A stretch of 34,686 bases of DNA from an uncultured Acidimicrobiaceae bacterium (GTDB lineage: Bacteria; Actinomycetota; Acidimicrobiia; Spongiisociales; SHLN01). This document shows positions 24,694 through 34,254 of this stretch, in pieces. The DNA lies in contig CAMYMH010000003.1 in the NCBI GenBank assembly GCA_947259275.1, positions 184,597 to 219,282 on the forward strand, given 5' to 3'. Position numbers and translations under genes: made by a program. Below the pieces are notes generated by a model that saw only the letters and a list, made by a program, of their open reading frames with translations, searched no databases and was not told the origin of the DNA. Every line of letters starts with the position of its first letter. The stretch's first letter is position 1.

Positions 24694-25929
24694 ATGGCTA
24701 GCCGTCCCAAGCTCATGGCGATGGTTCTGGCAGGAGGGGAGGGGAAACGACTCCACCCGCTCACCCGTGACCGCGCCAAGCCGGCAGTTCCCTTCGGAGG
24801 GCGCTACCGGCTCATCGACTTCGCCCTGTCCAATCTGGTCAATGCCCGGATCGTCCGGATCGTCGTGCTGACTCAATACAAGAGCCACAGCCTGGACCGC
24901 CACCTCGCCACCACCTGGCGGCTATCGCCCATCCTCGGACATTACGTGGCCGCCGTCCCCGCCCAGATGCGACGCGGCCCCCGCTGGTTCGCCGGCTCGG
25001 CGGACGCCATATTCCAGAACCTCAACATCCTGGTCGACGAGGACCCCGACCAGGTCTTCGTCTTCGGAGCCGACCACATCTACCGCATGAACCCCCGCTA
25101 CATGCTGGGCGAGCACCTCGATACCGGAGCAGGCGTCACCGTGGCGACCACCCGGGTACCCATCGGGGTGGCCAGCGATTTCGGTGTCATCCAGGCGGAC
25201 GAGTCGGGCAAAATCGTCGACTTTCTCGAGAAGCCGAGGAATCCGCCGCCGATGCCGGGCGACCCTTCAATGGCATACGTCTCGATGGGCAATTACATCT
25301 TCGACCGCGACGTGCTGGTGGATGCGGTCAGCACCGATGCTGCCGATGAGAATTCGAAACACGACATCGGGGGCAACATCATTCCGGGTCTGGTGAAGGA
25401 CGGCCTGGCCCGCGTTCACGACTTCGCATCCTTCGACGTCCCTGGGATCCATGCCCGGGAACGCGGGTATTGGCGTGACGTTGGGACGCTCGACAGCTAC
25501 TACGACGCCACTATGGATCTGCTGGCGGTGGAGCCCACCTTCAGCCTCTACAACCAGGAGTGGCCCATCTACACCGCCAACACGCCGCTGCCACCGGCCA
25601 AGACCGTCCACGAGGAGGCCGGGCGCACCGGTGCGGCCCTCAACTCACTCGTGAGTGACGGGGTCATCATCTCCGGAGCCACCGTCCGCCGGTCTGTGCT
25701 CTCACCCCTGGTTCGGGTCAACTCGTACGCCCAGGTTCAGGATTCGGTGCTGCTGGACAACGTGCGGGTAGGACGGGGCGCGGTTGTCCGCCGCGCCATC
25801 ATCGACAAGAGCGTCGAGGTCCCCGAGGGCGCTCAAATTGGCGTCGACCTCGAGCTCGACCGTGAGCGCTACACCATGTCGGAGAACGGCATCGTCGTCA
25901 TCGGCAAACGCGACAAGGTGGAGGTGTAG
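24694..25929 (+). CDS. glgC: Glucose-1-phosphate adenylyltransferase (ADP-glucose pyrophosphorylase)
   Basis: A 411-aa enzyme that makes ADP-glucose from ATP and glucose-1-phosphate, the committed step of glycogen synthesis. The nucleotidyltransferase core has [20 protein letters not shown] (11-30), [40 protein letters not shown] and FLEKPR. A C-terminal left-handed beta-helix domain follows ([36 protein letters not shown]). The ATG at 24694 follows GGGGGG; a TTG nine bases before is also open. It is divergent from nnrE with 58 bp between. A strong palindrome (25922-25951) overlaps the stop codon. Confidence 0.96.
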   Translation: MASRPKLMAMVLAGGEGKRLHPLTRDRAKPAVPFGGRYRLIDFALSNLVNARIVRIVVLTQYKSHSLDRHLATTWRLSPILGHYVAAVPAQMRRGPRWFAGSADAIFQNLNILVDEDPDQVFVFGADHIYRMNPRYMLGEHLDTGAGVTVATTRVPIGVASDFGVIQADESGKIVDFLEKPRNPPPMPGDPSMAYVSMGNYIFDRDVLVDAVSTDAADENSKHDIGGNIIPGLVKDGLARVHDFASFDVPGIHARERGYWRDVGTLDSYYDATMDLLAVEPTFSLYNQEWPIYTANTPLPPAKTVHEEAGRTGAALNSLVSDGVIISGATVRRSVLSPLVRVNSYAQVQDSVLLDNVRVGRGAVVRRAIIDKSVEVPEGAQIGVDLELDRERYTMSENGIVVIGKRDKVEV

Positions 25930-25951
25930 GCGGCGAACGCCGCCTACACCT
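25922..25951 (+). terminator. Perfect 13-bp hairpin across the glgC stop codon
   Basis: AGGTGTAGGCGGC, loop GAAC, GCCGCCTACACCT. The arms are exact complements and include the stop codon TAG (25927-25929). No T-tract follows, so it may work as a pausing/stabilising hairpin or as a bidirectional structure rather than a classic intrinsic terminator. Confidence 0.6.
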
Positions 25952-26054
25952 GCAGACCGCCCACCGCCCGCCGCATACCCCTCCCGTGGAGCGGAGCGGC
26001 AGGGGCCGGGGGTGGGGTATGAGCGCGTTCCTGTGTTCTCGCACATTGGGCGGT

Positions 26055-26092
26055 GGGCGGTGGGCGGTCGGCTCTCTACCTCCCGGCCGGGC
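26055..26092. repeat. 38-bp direct repeat, left copy
   Basis: It matches 26261-26298 at 37 of 38 positions (C/G difference in the CTAC/GTCCC part). It begins GGGCGGTGGGCGGTCGG and ends CCGGCCGGGC. The spacing between copies is 206 bp and element B copy 2 lies between them. Confidence 0.9.
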
Positions 26093-26100
26093 TCGCTCTT

Positions 26101-26253
26101 CCTTCCCCTCGAGGGGAAGGTGGACTCGAAGCGCAGCTTCGAGGACGGATGGGGGGAGGCGCCGAACCACCAATGCAAGCTCTGACGGCAGTTCCCGGCC
26201 TCCCCCACCCCGTCTCCGCCTACTGCGGAGCCACCCCTCCCTCAAGGGAGGGG
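26101..26253 (+). repeat. Composite palindromic element B, copy 2
   Basis: The left palindrome CCTTCCCCTCGAGGGGAAGG (26101-26120) is followed by the hairpin CTCGAAGC-GCA-GCTTCGAG, GGACGGATGGGGGGA, a unique middle, CCTCCCCCACCCCGTCTCCG, the hairpin CTCCGC-CTACT-GCGGAG, and the right palindrome CCCCTCCCTCAAGGGAGGGG (26234-26253). It has the same module order as copy 1 and a length of 153 bp. Confidence 0.85.
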
Positions 26254-26260
26254 AAGAATC

Positions 26261-26298
26261 GGGCGGTGGGCGGTCGGCTCTCTACGTCCCGGCCGGGC
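26261..26298. repeat. 38-bp direct repeat, right copy (overlaps the 3' end of the FetB-like gene)
   Basis: This copy contains the last codons and stop (at 26282) of the gene running on the minus strand. The left copy at 26055-26092 is therefore a duplicate of a gene end plus adjoining sequence. Confidence 0.9.
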
Positions 26299-27085
26299 GT
26301 TCCAGCGGCACCAGCCGGTGGTCGGAAGTGAAAAGACGAGAGGCGGTTCCGAAGCCGACCACCGCGGTAGTGGTCGCCACCGAGCCGAGAATCAGAAACA
26401 TGATCGCCGCCTGCACCTTGACGGCATCCACCGGGTCGACCCCGGCCAGGATGAGCCCGGTCATGGCCCCGGGCAGGAACACCAGGCCCACGCCTTTGGT
26501 GGTTTCCACCTGAGGGGTAAGGGCGGTCCGGATCGCCGACCGCACATACGGAAGTGACGCCCGTCGGGACGACTGAGCCAGCGCAAGGCGCGCTTCCACC
26601 TCGTCGCGTTTGTCCCGCAGCTCCTCGACGACCCGCCGGGCTGCTACCACCGTTGCATTCATAGAGTTGCCGACCATCATCCCGGCCAGCGGGACCAGTG
26701 TCCGAGCCTCGAGCGGGAAGATCCCGAGACCGAAGATGACTCCGAGGGTCACCGTGGCCGCCACCACGAAGGCGGCCAGGCCGATGGGGAACAGCCGTGG
26801 TACCTCGGCGGCCCGTCGCGACAGCACCACCGCCGCGAACAGCACCATGACCGCCACCCAGGCCCACGAAAGCACCAGCGACCGTTCCGGGTCCAGGATG
26901 AAGGCGAGCACTGCTCCGATTCCGAGCAACTGAACCAGGGCACGCACCACGGCCACTCCGATGCTCTGCTCGATGCCGAGACGGTTCCACCGGGACAGAA
27001 ACAGTGCCACCGCCACCATGACGAGAGAAGCAGCCAGGCCGACAAAGTCGACATCACCGGCCAGGAACTCGGTATCAGTCGGCAT
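26282..27085 (-). CDS. UPF0014/FetB-type ABC permease
   Basis: A 267-aa inner-membrane protein with about seven hydrophobic segments, matching UPF0014 (E. coli FetB/YbbM). The family-specific stretches are VAVVRALVQLLGIGAVLAFI (about 44-63), PLAGMMVGNSMNATVVAARR (about 131-150) and TKGVGLVFLPGAMTGLILAG (about 195-214). FetAB is implicated in iron export and oxidative-stress resistance; the metal and direction here are inferred from family. The gene overlaps the ATPase gene by 11 bases, forming a two-gene operon. Confidence 0.9.
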   Translation of the reverse strand: MPTDTEFLAGDVDFVGLAASLVMVAVALFLSRWNRLGIEQSIGVAVVRALVQLLGIGAVLAFILDPERSLVLSWAWVAVMVLFAAVVLSRRAAEVPRLFPIGLAAFVVAATVTLGVIFGLGIFPLEARTLVPLAGMMVGNSMNATVVAARRVVEELRDKRDEVEARLALAQSSRRASLPYVRSAIRTALTPQVETTKGVGLVFLPGAMTGLILAGVDPVDAVKVQAAIMFLILGSVATTTAVVGFGTASRLFTSDHRLVPLERPAGT

Positions 27086-27782
27086 CTACGCCCTCCAGGA
27101 ATCGAGTTAGGGCGGGATCGGCGTCGACGGGCAATTCGCTCCCCACATGGCGCAGCTTGCCGTCCAACAGGATCGCCACCCGGTCGGCGATGCGACGCAT
27201 CTGGGCGAGGTCGTGAGTTACCCACACAATGGGAATACCACCATCGGCCAGGTTGCGGCCGAGTCGTTCCAGCCGGGAAACCGCCGGGCCATCGAGCGAT
27301 GAGGTCGGCTCATCCATCAGCAAGACGTCTGGTCCGGCGATCAGCGCCCGGGCCAGGCACACCCGCTGCGCCTCGCCACCGGACAGTTCTCCGGCCGGTC
27401 GGTCGAGGAACGATTGATCGAGGGCCGCCCGTTCGAGCGCATCTTCGAGCCGGCGATCGCCGGCAACTCCATCGGCTTCGGCCAGGTTGTCACGCACCGT
27501 TCCCGCAAACAGGACCGGCTTCTGAAATACCATCCCGACCTGGCGCCGAAGCTCGAGGGGATCGAAAGAAGCCAGCTCACGACCGCGGAAATACACGCTG
27601 CCTCCCGAGGGAACCTCGAGCCGATTGCAGAGCCGGAGCAGCGTGCTCTTGCCCGACCCGCTTGGTCCCAGCAGGGTTGTGATGCCCGTGTTGGGTATAT
27701 CCAGCGTGACGTCTGAGAGCCGGATCCCCGCCGAGCCCTCGACCGTCACTGAATCGAACCTGAATAGCGGATCAGTTGTCAT
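27075..27782 (-). CDS. FetA-type ABC transporter ATP-binding protein
   Basis: A 235-aa ATPase with Walker A GPSGSGKS (39-46), Q-loop (VFQKPVLFAG, Q87), signature LSGGEAQR (133-140), Walker B DVLLMDEP (152-159) and H-loop H190. It pairs with the UPF0014 permease immediately downstream (11-base overlap). The open frame runs 53 codons further to 27941, but that part is translated from the family A repeat at 27812-27850 and has no ABC similarity; the ATG at 27782 starts the domain (MTTDPLFRFDSVTV). No strong Shine-Dalgarno sequence. Confidence 0.92.
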   Translation of the reverse strand: MTTDPLFRFDSVTVEGSAGIRLSDVTLDIPNTGITTLLGPSGSGKSTLLRLCNRLEVPSGGSVYFRGRELASFDPLELRRQVGMVFQKPVLFAGTVRDNLAEADGVAGDRRLEDALERAALDQSFLDRPAGELSGGEAQRVCLARALIAGPDVLLMDEPTSSLDGPAVSRLERLGRNLADGGIPIVWVTHDLAQMRRIADRVAILLDGKLRHVGSELPVDADPALTRFLEGVDAD

Positions 27783-27811
27783 AGCGGCAAGCGTAGGTCG
27801 AGCGGGCACCG

Positions 27812-27850
27812 GGAACGCTTCGCGTTCCGAGGGAGTTGCGTGGCAACTCC
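27812..27850 (+). repeat. Family A double-hairpin unit, isolated copy
   Basis: Hairpin 1 is GGAACGC-TTC-GCGTTCC (27812-27828) and hairpin 2 is GGAGTTGC-GTG-GCAACTCC (27832-27850). It is followed by a GCCGGGC-GAA-GCCC-type stem. It matches the units at 5-149 and 8994-9032 and lies between the divergent FetA-like and ABC-2 genes, where both promoters should be. Confidence 0.85.
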
Positions 27851-27925
27851 ATAGCCGGGCGAAGCCCTGCCCACGTCCCCGCTTCTGCCTCAACACAACT
27901 ACGGTTCCTGCCGATGGAGAAACGA

Positions 27926-28864
27926 ATGTCTGATCCCGCAATCACGTTTTCGCGCGTCGGTCGGCGCTTCGGCGACATCGAGGCGGTCCGCGACCTCGAC
28001 ATTACGGTGGCCGCCGGGTCGGTTGCCGTGCTGCTCGGACCGAACGGTGCCGGGAAGACGACCACGGTCCGGCTGGCAACCGGAGCGCTGCAGGCTCATG
28101 CCGGGGTCATCAAGGTCCTGGGCATGGATCCCCGCGTAGATGGGAACGACATCCGCCGGCTGAGTGGAGTCGTGCCCCCGAAGGCAGCTTTCTACGATCG
28201 GCTCACCGGTCGGGAGAACCTCGAGTTCGCAGCCAAACTATGGGAACTGGGCGCGGCCGCACCCATCGCCGCGGCCGCCGAACGGTTCGGTATCAGCGAA
28301 GCGCTGGGTCAGGAGGTGGGCGGCTACTCAACCGGGATGCGCACCCGGCTGGCGCTGGCCCGGGCCATCCTGCATGATCCAACCATTCTGCTGCTGGACG
28401 AGCCGACCGCCGGACTCGATCCCGAGTCTGCCCGAGCCGTCCTCGACCTCATCCGCGACATGGCAGGCCAGGGACGCACCATCGTGATGTGCACCCACCT
28501 GTTGCATGAGGCTGAGGGGATCGCCGATCAGGTGGTGCTGATGAACGAGGGACATGCCTGGGTGGCCGGCCATCCGGATCATCTCGCCGAGCAGTACTGG
28601 CGTGACACCCGGGTGCATATCGACGCCGAAGACCGAACCGTTCTCGAGGTCCTGCCCGATCTCGAAGGCGTGGTGGCCGCCACCTTCAACGGCCATGTCA
28701 CCGCCGAGCTGGACGACCTGAACCGGCTCCCGGACATCATTGAGAAGCTGGTCGGACGCGGGGCGCGCCTCACCCGGGTGGAGCCCATCCAGCCGACCCT
28801 CGAGGAGCTGTACTTCGAGATGCAACGCCATCGCCGCCGCCAGCGCGAGGGAGCCGGCTCATGA
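27926..28864 (+). CDS. ABC-2 type transporter ATP-binding protein
   Basis: A 312-aa ATPase with Walker A GPNGAGKT (38-45), signature YSTGMRTR (134-141; the usual SGG is replaced by STG, common in ABC-2 exporters), Walker B ILLLDEP (154-160) and H-loop H191. A ~100-residue C-terminal extension (HIDAEDRTVLEVLPDLEGVV onwards) follows the core, as in NodI/CcmA-like drug or antibiotic exporters. Two ATGs are open at 27914 and 27926; the second has GGAG at a good distance, so it is preferred. The downstream permease overlaps by 4 bases (ATGA). Confidence 0.93.
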   Translation: MSDPAITFSRVGRRFGDIEAVRDLDITVAAGSVAVLLGPNGAGKTTTVRLATGALQAHAGVIKVLGMDPRVDGNDIRRLSGVVPPKAAFYDRLTGRENLEFAAKLWELGAAAPIAAAAERFGISEALGQEVGGYSTGMRTRLALARAILHDPTILLLDEPTAGLDPESARAVLDLIRDMAGQGRTIVMCTHLLHEAEGIADQVVLMNEGHAWVAGHPDHLAEQYWRDTRVHIDAEDRTVLEVLPDLEGVVAATFNGHVTAELDDLNRLPDIIEKLVGRGARLTRVEPIQPTLEELYFEMQRHRRRQREGAGS

Positions 28865-29712
28865 ACCTGCATCGTGTTTGGGCGGTGGCCCGCACCGATC
28901 TCCGTCAATTGGCCAAGAGCCGCGACTACTGGCTCCCGATGGGCCTGCTGGCGGCACTGTTCTTCATCGTGATACCCGTCGTTGCGCTCAATGTGGTCAC
29001 ATCAGCGCAGGACAGCGAGGTGGTCACCCAGATCGGAACCGTGCTCGACACGCTTCCGCTGACGATTCAGGAGAACATCCAGGGTGACACCCCCGAGGTG
29101 CAGGCCGCCTTCGCCATCGCCGTTTACCTGCTGGCTCCGATTGCCGTGGTGGTTCCGCTCACCATCGCGGCCGCGGTCGGCTCAAACACCATCGTCGGCG
29201 AACGCGAGCGGGGCACCGGCGAGTTCCTGGCCCACTCCCCGATTACCGAGCGGGAGTTGTACACCGGCAAGCTGCTGGCGGCGCTCATTCCCGGCTACGG
29301 CGCCACCCTGGTCGGGTTCGGCATCTATTCGCTGCTGGTGAACCTGATCGTGGGGCCCGACCTCGGCGGATGGTTCTTCCCCACCAGCGGATGGTGGGTC
29401 CTGATCCTGTGGGTGGTTCCCCCGGCCATCGCCATCGCCCTGTCGCTCATCGTGCGCATTTCCGCCCGAGTGCAGAGCGCGGCCGCAGCTCAGCAGGCTG
29501 CATCACTGGTTTCACTCCCGGTGATCGTCATCTCCTACGCAGTAGCCTCCGGCCTGGTTTACGACCCGGCCCGAACCGGCCTCGTCACCGGGCTGGTGGC
29601 CTGGATGATCGCCTACCTCGGCCTGGCCAGCGGCTCCCGTGCTCTTCGGCGTGAGATCCTGCTCGGCATCGGTATCAAGTCGGCAAAACGAGTGACGGTG
29701 CCGAAGAGGTAG
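28861..29712 (+). CDS. ABC-2 type permease
   Basis: A 283-aa membrane protein with six hydrophobic segments (about 24-45, 85-108, 140-162, 176-200, 213-235, 241-262). The cytoplasmic stretch GERERGTGEFLAHSPITERELYTGKLLAA (about 116-144) is the typical ABC-2 coupling region. ATG at 28861 overlaps the ATPase stop (ATGA), so the pair is translationally coupled. Substrate unknown; a drug, lipid or natural-product exporter is plausible. Confidence 0.9.
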   Translation: MNLHRVWAVARTDLRQLAKSRDYWLPMGLLAALFFIVIPVVALNVVTSAQDSEVVTQIGTVLDTLPLTIQENIQGDTPEVQAAFAIAVYLLAPIAVVVPLTIAAAVGSNTIVGERERGTGEFLAHSPITERELYTGKLLAALIPGYGATLVGFGIYSLLVNLIVGPDLGGWFFPTSGWWVLILWVVPPAIAIALSLIVRISARVQSAAAAQQAASLVSLPVIVISYAVASGLVYDPARTGLVTGLVAWMIAYLGLASGSRALRREILLGIGIKSAKRVTVPKR

Positions 29713-29735
29713 ACCCAAGACCCGGGTCCCAAGAC

Positions 29736-29770
29736 CCAAGACCGGTGGGAAAAAGCAACCGGTCCCTTGG
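29736..29770 (+). terminator. Possible terminator hairpin after the ABC-2 permease
   Basis: CCAAGACCGGT pairs with ACCGGTCCCTTGG (a stem of about 11 bp with a 2-nt bulge) around an A-rich loop GGGAAAAAGCA. No T-tract follows. It lies 24 bp after the stop codon and just past inverted heptamer-like units (29711-29741). Confidence 0.35.
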
Positions 29771-29827
29771 TACCTTCCAGAGCCGAGCGCGCCGCGGCCT
29801 CACACCCGAAATGAGAGCCCTCTGGCA

Positions 29828-29852
29828 CCTCCCCCGTCGCAGACGGGGGAGG
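29828..29852. repeat. G/C-run hairpin, element B-like
   Basis: CCTCCCCCGTC, loop GCA, GACGGGGGAGG is a perfect 11-bp stem in the 250-bp gap upstream of the DsbA-like gene. It resembles hairpins of the B elements but has no full module set. A short GGGCAAC tandem follows at about 29908-29930. Confidence 0.7.
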
Positions 29853-29962
29853 CCGGGAGGGGGTGAAAGCTCGTTCCCGTGCTCCCAAGTGGGGTACCGC
29901 TCTTTCGGGCAACGGGCAACGGGCAACGGAATAGGAACCACCATCGCTACGGTTCTCCCCTC

Positions 29963-30640
29963 ATGGCGCAAGATCTCGAATTCATCTACGTGGGCGACCC
30001 GATGTGCTCATGGTGTTGGGGGTTCGCGCCGGTGCTGGAGCGCATGACCGAGGTGTACGACATCCCCATTCGGGTGGTGGTCGGCGGGCTTCGGCCCGGG
30101 TCGGACGGGCAAGAGCTCGACGATCGGTTTGCGCTCACGCTGGCCCATCATTGGGAACAGGTCGAGCATGCTTCCAGCCAACCGTTCGACCGAGCCTTCC
30201 TGGAACGACGCGACGGCTGGGTGTACGACACCGAGACCCCGGCGATCGCGGTGGCCGCCATGCGTGAGCTGAGCCCGGACGACACCCTCCGCTTCCACAC
30301 CCGCCTCCAACGCGCCTTCTACGCCGAGGGTGTCGACATCACCGACCGGTCGGCCTACCCGCCTCTGCTGGACGACTTCGATATCGACGCCGGCAAATTC
30401 GCCGATCTGTTGGCATCAGACGAGATGCGCACGCGGGCCTGGCAGGATTTCGCCGAGGCCCGCTCCTACGGAGCGACTGGTTTCCCGACGCTCCTGGTCC
30501 GCGACGGTGAGGAGTACGGCATCGTCACCCGCGGCTACCTGCCCGCCGACCGGCTGCTGCCGGCGCTGTCCGATTGGCTCCTCACCAAATACACCGACAC
30601 CGGCGAGGCTCTCTTCTGCGAACCCGGGACGGTTTGTTAG
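29963..30640 (+). CDS. DsbA-family thiol-disulfide oxidoreductase (FrnE-like, CSWC)
   Basis: A 225-aa cytoplasmic-type DsbA-fold protein with no signal peptide. The active site CSWC is at 15-18 within VGDPMCSWCWGFAPVLE, an inserted helical domain follows, and the cis-Pro loop is GATGFPTLLV. A C-terminal Cys is at 225. It fits the COG3531/FrnE-like group, which acts on cytosolic thiols under oxidative stress. The open frame to 29879 is repeat-derived; the ATG at 29963 begins the family N-terminus, without a strong Shine-Dalgarno sequence. It is convergent with the selenoprotein at 30660-31298 (19 bp between the stops), another DsbA-fold oxidoreductase. Confidence 0.9.
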   Translation: MAQDLEFIYVGDPMCSWCWGFAPVLERMTEVYDIPIRVVVGGLRPGSDGQELDDRFALTLAHHWEQVEHASSQPFDRAFLERRDGWVYDTETPAIAVAAMRELSPDDTLRFHTRLQRAFYAEGVDITDRSAYPPLLDDFDIDAGKFADLLASDEMRTRAWQDFAEARSYGATGFPTLLVRDGEEYGIVTRGYLPADRLLPALSDWLLTKYTDTGEALFCEPGTVC

Positions 30641-30659
30641 CCGTTCAACGCGGCCGGGG

Positions 30660-31298
30660 CTAGTCGATCGTGAAGGCAGGGACGGTTGGGGGTGGCCCGA
30701 ATTCGGGGCGTTCCGTGCGGGTCCGCTTCAGCTCCCAGAACCCGGGCGTGGTGGTCAGCGTGACGACCGCATCCCACAGCCGCAGGGCCTCTTCCCGGGG
30801 AGGGACCCGGGTGATCACCGGACCGAAGATGGCAACCCGGTCGCCGGCCCCATCGTCGATGCCGATGATCGGGGTGCCGATGTCGTCGCCTGCCAGCTCT
30901 AAACCCAGGTCCATCCGCCGAACGATCTCCGCGTCCCACGATTCATCATCGAAGGCCGTACCAAGAGAAGGATCCAGGCCGGCGGCACCGAGCGCGGCCG
31001 CCGGATCGAACCAGCGGTCCCGCTCGTGGTGAATGCGGCGTCCGAGCTCCCAGTACAGGGGGAATACCGCCGCGTCACCGTATTCAGCCCTGACCGACTC
31101 CATGACCCGCAAGAGGTTGTGAGTGAACCGATACCGTGGGTACCCGTCACTCTCCTCCGGGGTCTGGTTCTTGACCAGCAGGCTGATCGGCTGCCAGGTG
31201 ACGTTGAGGTCACGCTCGGGCGCAACGACTTCGACGACCCACCTGGCCGTCACCCAGCACCAGGGTCAAATCGGATCCACCCAGAAGTCGACTTCCAT
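30660..31298 (-). CDS. Rv2466c-like DsbA-family mycothiol-dependent oxidoreductase, predicted selenoprotein (UPWC)
   Basis: A 212-aa product if the in-frame TGA at 31266-31268 is read as selenocysteine. From the ATG at 31298 the translation is MEVDFWVDPI-U-PWCWVTARW. Homologues of the mycobacterial mycothiol-dependent nitroreductase Rv2466c read VDFWFDPLCPWCW here, so Sec11 replaces the first, catalytic Cys and C14 is the resolving Cys. The family continues without interruption: DIGTPII (cis-Pro loop, 140-146) and FWELKRTRTERPEF (187-200). A SECIS-like hairpin is at 31232-31252. Without readthrough only a 197-aa fragment from the GTG at 31253 could be made, lacking the active site. Alternatives are a nonsense mutation or sequencing error, since TGC/TGT to TGA is one base. 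It starts 23 bp after polX with no clear Shine-Dalgarno sequence, so it may be coupled to it. Confidence 0.85.
31232..31252 (-). promoter_or_regulatory. Candidate bacterial SECIS element
   Basis: On the minus strand, after TGA and 13 further bases, the 8-bp arms TGACGGCC and GGTCGTCG (two G-U wobbles) enclose the five-base loop AGGTG. The loop begins 21 nt after the TGA. In bacterial SECIS elements an apical loop with G/GU lies about 16-37 nt after the UGA; E. coli fdhF has loop AGGUCU after 17 nt. A shorter stem directly after the TGA (CCTGG/CCAGG) competes but would sit too close. Folding was judged by eye. Confidence 0.6.
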
Positions 31299-31321
31299 GG
31301 GCTGCAGGTTAGGGCCGGCGG

Positions 31322-33058
<1,737 letters not shown>

Positions 33059-33156
33059 ACCTGGATTATGGCGGGCCGATACCGATCAGCCGGCCGCGGC
33101 CCGTCTGGCGATGAGCATGCTTCCGTATCGGAACCCATCCCCCGGGCATTGAGCAT

Positions 33157-34200
33157 CTACTCCGGCGCAAAGGGCACGATGACCGTCCGGACCTCGTCGC
33201 CGAAGGCGGCTAGATCGTCGAGCACCTGGTTGACGGGACCTGCTTCCAACGGGACCTGCTTGCTCACCACCCGGGACAGGTCGAGATCGCCCCGGGCGGC
33301 GATCTCCAGCAGCGGCCCCAGTTCCGAGGCCAGGTGGTCGGATACGCCGATGATCTCTGCCTCCCGCAGCACCAGGTCCTCGTAGGCATCGATCGAGAAC
33401 GGCTCCTCGGAAAGGCCGACCGCGGCCGCTCGTCCCTGGGGGCCAAGCACCGCGACCGCTTGACTCATCGTCAGCGACAAACCGACGAGTTCGAGCGCTA
33501 CGTCCACTCCCCCCGAATCCGACAAGATTGCCTCTACTGCGTCTGGCCCGCCAGCAACGGGAATAGCCCCGTAGTGAGCTGCCAACGCGGCCTTGGCGGG
33601 ATTGACATCGACTGCGTAGACCGTCGCAGCCCCGCCGGCCAACGCCAGTTGCACGGCCGACTGCCCGAGACCGCCCAGGCCAAAGATGGCCACCCGTTCT
33701 CGGGGCTGAAACCGGGTCTTGCTGAGCGCGTGAAACGATGTGGCCGACGAGCACATCATGACGGCGGCGTGCTCGATGGCGACCCCGTCGGGGATGGCTA
33801 CCAGATTGCGTGCCGGCACCACAATCTTCTCGGCGTAGCCGCCGTCACGGGTGTTTCCCACCATCTGTCCGGAAACACAGAACTGATCGTTGCCCGCCAA
33901 GCAGTAGCGGCAGGTGCCACAACTGGTCTGATAGTGGATACCCACCCGGAGCCCCTCCACAATCCCCGCCGGCGGGTTCGGTCCGACCGCTTCCACGACC
34001 CCCGCCACCTCGTGGCCGAGCGTGCGCGGCAGCGGCGGCAGCCGGGGATTGCCCTGCAGGTAGTGAACGTCGGATCGGCATATCCCGGCGGCCTGGATGT
34101 GGACGAGCGCCTCTCCGGCCGCCAGCTCGGGGATGGGTTGATCCTGCTCCACGAGCGGCGCGTTTTGCTCGATCAGGCGCAGGGCCCGATAGGTGGCCAT
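33157..34200 (-). CDS. Zinc-dependent alcohol dehydrogenase (MDR family)
   Basis: A 347-aa medium-chain dehydrogenase. The catalytic zinc ligands C41 (AGICRSDVHYLQG) and H63-E64 (LGHEVAGVV) are present with C150 as the likely third site. The structural zinc lobe is C94, C97, C100 and C108 (SCGTCRYCLAGNDQFC). The Rossmann motif GLGGLG is at 174-179, and D198 after strand 2 (YAVDVN) favours NAD over NADP. The ATG at 34200 has no clear Shine-Dalgarno sequence. Substrate is an alcohol/aldehyde, unspecified. It stands alone, with 98 bp to polX. Confidence 0.93.
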   Translation of the reverse strand: MATYRALRLIEQNAPLVEQDQPIPELAAGEALVHIQAAGICRSDVHYLQGNPRLPPLPRTLGHEVAGVVEAVGPNPPAGIVEGLRVGIHYQTSCGTCRYCLAGNDQFCVSGQMVGNTRDGGYAEKIVVPARNLVAIPDGVAIEHAAVMMCSSATSFHALSKTRFQPRERVAIFGLGGLGQSAVQLALAGGAATVYAVDVNPAKAALAAHYGAIPVAGGPDAVEAILSDSGGVDVALELVGLSLTMSQAVAVLGPQGRAAAVGLSEEPFSIDAYEDLVLREAEIIGVSDHLASELGPLLEIAARGDLDLSRVVSKQVPLEAGPVNQVLDDLAAFGDEVRTVIVPFAPE

Positions 34201-34254
34201 AACGAGACGCTACACAAATGCCACTACGCCTCGGGCGTGGCCTTGGCTCTTGTT

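Larger units (their letters stand above)
25952..26281. other. 330-bp repeat-filled intergenic region between glgC and the FetB-like gene
   Basis: No gene. It contains GTGGGCG-type simple repeats (about 26050-26068), the first 38-bp direct repeat (26055-26092), composite element B copy 2 (26101-26253) and the start of the second direct repeat (26261-26298), which runs into the end of the FetB-like gene. Open frames here read as palindrome-derived low-complexity peptides. Confidence 0.7.

Noticed and set aside
27783-27941. N-terminal extension of the FetA-like ATPase
   Set aside because: The extra 53 codons are translated from a palindromic repeat and precede the normal ABC start.
30660-31253. 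Truncated 197-aa oxidoreductase starting at GTG 31253 as the real gene
   Set aside because: It would lose the first strand and the active-site CxxC/UxxC, while the upstream 15 codons match the family exactly through the TGA.
31239-31266. Stem CCTGG/CCAGG immediately after the TGA as the SECIS
   Set aside because: The loop would start only about 9 nt after the TGA, too close for a bacterial SECIS; the 31232-31252 hairpin has better spacing and loop.
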